In this document: piece after piece, positions 54,332 to 55,860 of the stretch
Numbering within the stretch: position 1 is the stretch's first letter
Layout of the letters: each line of letters starts with the position of its first letter
Source of the DNA: Massilia sp. ZL223
GTDB taxonomy: Bacteria > Pseudomonadota > Gammaproteobacteria > Burkholderiales > Burkholderiaceae_D
Reading direction: 5' to 3'
Assembly: GCF_018119395.1 (NCBI RefSeq)
Contig: NZ_JAGPWD010000037.1
Location: 1-55,860 of the forward strand
Length of the DNA stretch: 55,860 nucleotides
Translations under genes and position numbers: made by a program
The notes under the pieces: generated by a model
What the model was told of the DNA's origin: nothing
What the model saw: only the letters and a program-made list of their open reading frames with translations
Databases searched by the model: none

Positions 54332-55339
54332 ATGGCTATGGCGGAACACATGCACAAGCAGGACGACGAAGAACCTGGTCCTCCGATCCCGAAGGATCCG
54401 GACACGCCCGTGCGCATCCCCGACCGGCGCGCCACCGAAGGTCCGGGGCGGGGCGGACGCGCCCGCTACCAGCGCGACGGCGACACCCCGCTGGCGCTCG
54501 CCGGCCGAGTGCTGACTTCGCGCTTCCGCGCCTTGCGCGAACGCTTCAACCGCGACTTCATGCAGCGCACGCTGCACATCGGCGTCTCGGCCCGTATCTT
54601 CCATCCGGAACCGGGCGCACGCGGCCTGCTCAGCAAGAACCTGCAATACCTCGAAGAATCGATCGCCCAATGGGTCATGTCGCGTGACGTGCTGGTGTTC
54701 ATGATCCCGACCGTCAATACCAGCGGCCTTCTGCACCCGAGCAACATTACGCTGCGCCACTATGCGCGCCACCTGGACGGGCTGGTGCTGCAGGGCGGGG
54801 CGGACGTGGCGCCGCAAACCTATTCCGAAACCCCGACCCGGCCCGAATGGGCGGGCGACCGCGCGCGCGACGTCTACGAGCTGGAGCTGCTGCACGAGTT
54901 CGTCGACGCTGGCAAACCGGTGCTGGGCGTGTGCCGCGGTTGCCAGCTGATCAATGTCGCCTTCGGCGGCACCCTGTACCAGGACGTGGCCACCAATGTG
55001 CCGGAGGCACTGGCTCACGTGCACGACCTGTACGACGCGCACCGCCACGACATCGTCTTCCCCCAGGGTTCGTCGCTGAGCCGCATGTTCCCGGATGTGA
55101 AGAAGGCAGTGGTCAACTCGATCCACCACCAGGCGGTGAAGGAGCTGGGGCGCGACATCGTGGTCGAGGCCTATTCCGAACCGGACGGCATCGTCGAAGC
55201 CATCCGCTACCGCCGCGCCGATTTCGTCATGGGGCTGCAATGGCATCCCGAGTTCCACCGCGCCGGCGGCGTCGACCTGCTGGACTGCACGCCCGTGCTC
55301 GACGAATTCCTGCGCGCGGCCCGCGAAACCCGGCTGTAA
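54332..55339 (+). CDS. Gamma-glutamyl-gamma-aminobutyrate hydrolase-like (C26) class I GATase
   Basis: A 335-aa PuuD-like hydrolase. After a polar, Pro/Arg-rich N-terminal extension of about 75 residues comes the class I glutamine-amidotransferase fold: LHIGVSARIF, LQGGADVAPQTY, the nucleophile Cys in LGVCRGCQLINVAFGG, and the His/Glu in GLQWHPEFH. PuuD hydrolyses gamma-Glu-GABA in putrescine breakdown; no other puu gene is nearby, so the substrate may differ. Starts at 54332 or 54338 are both possible. Confidence 0.85.
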   Translation: MAMAEHMHKQDDEEPGPPIPKDPDTPVRIPDRRATEGPGRGGRARYQRDGDTPLALAGRVLTSRFRALRERFNRDFMQRTLHIGVSARIFHPEPGARGLLSKNLQYLEESIAQWVMSRDVLVFMIPTVNTSGLLHPSNITLRHYARHLDGLVLQGGADVAPQTYSETPTRPEWAGDRARDVYELELLHEFVDAGKPVLGVCRGCQLINVAFGGTLYQDVATNVPEALAHVHDLYDAHRHDIVFPQGSSLSRMFPDVKKAVVNSIHHQAVKELGRDIVVEAYSEPDGIVEAIRYRRADFVMGLQWHPEFHRAGGVDLLDCTPVLDEFLRAARETRL

Positions 55340-55382
55340 TCCCCATCGCCTTGTCGAAAACGCTTGCTTTCGCTTCATAATT

Positions 55383-55402
55383 GAATGAGAATCATTCTCA
55401 TC
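55383..55402. promoter_or_regulatory. Fur box
   Basis: ATGAGAAT-C-ATTCTCAT (55385-55401) is a perfect 17-bp palindrome and fits the 19-bp Fur consensus GATAATGATAATCATTATC closely. It lies 35 bp before the start of the gene at 55437, where it could cover the promoter and repress transcription when iron is plentiful. Confidence 0.85.
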
Positions 55403-55436
55403 AAATGAGTCGGCAACGTTTTCCAGAGAGGCTTGC

Positions 55437-55775
55437 ATGAATTCTTTCTTTGCAGACGAACTACCAGCGGCACCGGCCGGGCGCAGCCAGGACGCACTGC
55501 TGGTCGCATCTTTGTTGCACCTGATGTCGCATTACACGGCGCGGGAAGAGGGGGAAGCGCCTTGCGTCAAGCTGGCTTCGGTGATCGAGCGCCACCTGTG
55601 TGCGCTGGCGCGCTTGCCGGATGTCGATCCGGTGCTGCGCGCGACGTGCGAGCAGTTGACGGAGAAGTGGGCTGCGCTCGTTGACGCCAAGCTGCCGGCG
55701 CCAAGCAAGACGCCGCTGCTGGCGCGGTTCATGAAGGGCGCGTGGCCGGGAAAGGCTGCTGCGGTCGCAGGCTAG
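55437..55775 (+). CDS. Fur-box-associated hypothetical protein
   Basis: A 112-aa helical protein with no signal peptide, starting MNSFFADELPAAPAGRSQ. It contains HLMSHYTAREEG, and CVKLASVIERHLCALARL with Cys residues. AGAGAGG precedes the ATG. I do not recognise the family. The Fur box directly upstream says that it is iron-regulated; similar small genes often stand before iron-uptake or bacterioferritin genes, but the contig ends here so the downstream partner is not visible. Confidence 0.75.
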   Translation: MNSFFADELPAAPAGRSQDALLVASLLHLMSHYTAREEGEAPCVKLASVIERHLCALARLPDVDPVLRATCEQLTEKWAALVDAKLPAPSKTPLLARFMKGAWPGKAAAVAG

Positions 55776-55818
55776 CTGACCTATTTTTGTCCATTAGCAG
55801 TAAGACCGTGGGGGCCGC

Positions 55819-55860
55819 GGGGGGGGGGGGGGGGGGGGGGGGGGGGTTTTTTTTTTTTTT
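55819..55860. other. Low-complexity contig end (G then T homopolymer)
   Basis: Twenty-eight G followed by fourteen T, after GGGGCCGC. No biological feature is expected to look like this in such a genome; it is most likely an artefact of the end of the assembly. Confidence 0.85.

Overview
The window looks like a chromosomal contig of a GC-rich betaproteobacterium, most likely Oxalobacteraceae of the Massilia/Telluria/Duganella kind. The reasons are gene content and order (darP-mog-esterase facing pmbA, a complete paaX//paaABCDE-G-H-I-K-J-Y-Z locus, parE-parC), strong G/C at codon third positions, and a dispersed intergenic palindrome of the type common in Burkholderiales. This placement is inference; no rRNA, tRNA, CRISPR array, insertion sequence or phage gene was seen. 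Both ends run into long G and T homopolymers that look like assembly or sequencing artefacts.

Layout. 0-2.3 kb: a methyl-accepting chemotaxis protein and a small secreted Cache-domain protein. 2.6-5.2 kb: a lysine-2,3-aminomutase-like radical SAM enzyme translationally coupled to an MFS transporter. 5.3-7.5 kb: a lipoprotein sugar (sorbosone-type) dehydrogenase and an MpaB-type protein. 7.5-10.9 kb: a LysR regulator divergent from a Tat-exported hydrolase and an MFS exporter. 10.9-16.0 kb: a caa3-type terminal oxidase cluster (subunit I/III fusion, subunit II with a heme c domain, a small membrane protein, and three small cytochromes c split over two divergent transcription units). 16-19 kb: FAH-family hydrolase, CMD-family protein and a class III aminotransferase. 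19.2-24.4 kb: housekeeping genes (esterase, mog, darP, pmbA), two small unknown genes and an M14 cytosolic-type carboxypeptidase.

24.5-37.4 kb is the phenylacetate catabolic locus: PaaX repressor, then paaABCDE (ring epoxidase), paaG, paaH, paaI, paaK, paaJ, paaY and paaZ. Together they convert phenylacetate to phenylacetyl-CoA, epoxidise and isomerise it, open the ring hydrolytically and beta-oxidise the product. paaF (the enoyl-CoA hydratase of the lower pathway) is not in the cluster. 37.4-42.5 kb: cupin, KTSC-type small protein, HAD phosphatase, rsgA, argH, NTF2-like secreted protein. 42.6-48.5 kb: GNAT, a secreted cyanophycinase, a secreted S33 peptidase, a GyrI-like protein, a secreted M64 peptidase and a secreted Ala/Lys-rich coiled-coil protein. 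48.7-53.2 kb: parC and parE. 53.3-55.8 kb: a degenerate receiver-domain protein with an apparent pair of compensating frameshifts, a class I glutamine-amidotransferase-like C26 hydrolase, and a small gene behind a textbook Fur box.

Most notable signals: the oxidase subunit I in which the usual K-channel lysine and two D-channel asparagines are replaced; the radical SAM-MFS pair; the abundant paired intergenic palindrome family, including a pair inside the paa operon; a large nested palindrome abutting the paaX stop; the local frame switch in the receiver-like gene; a secreted cyanophycinase with no synthetase nearby; and the Fur-box-controlled unknown protein.
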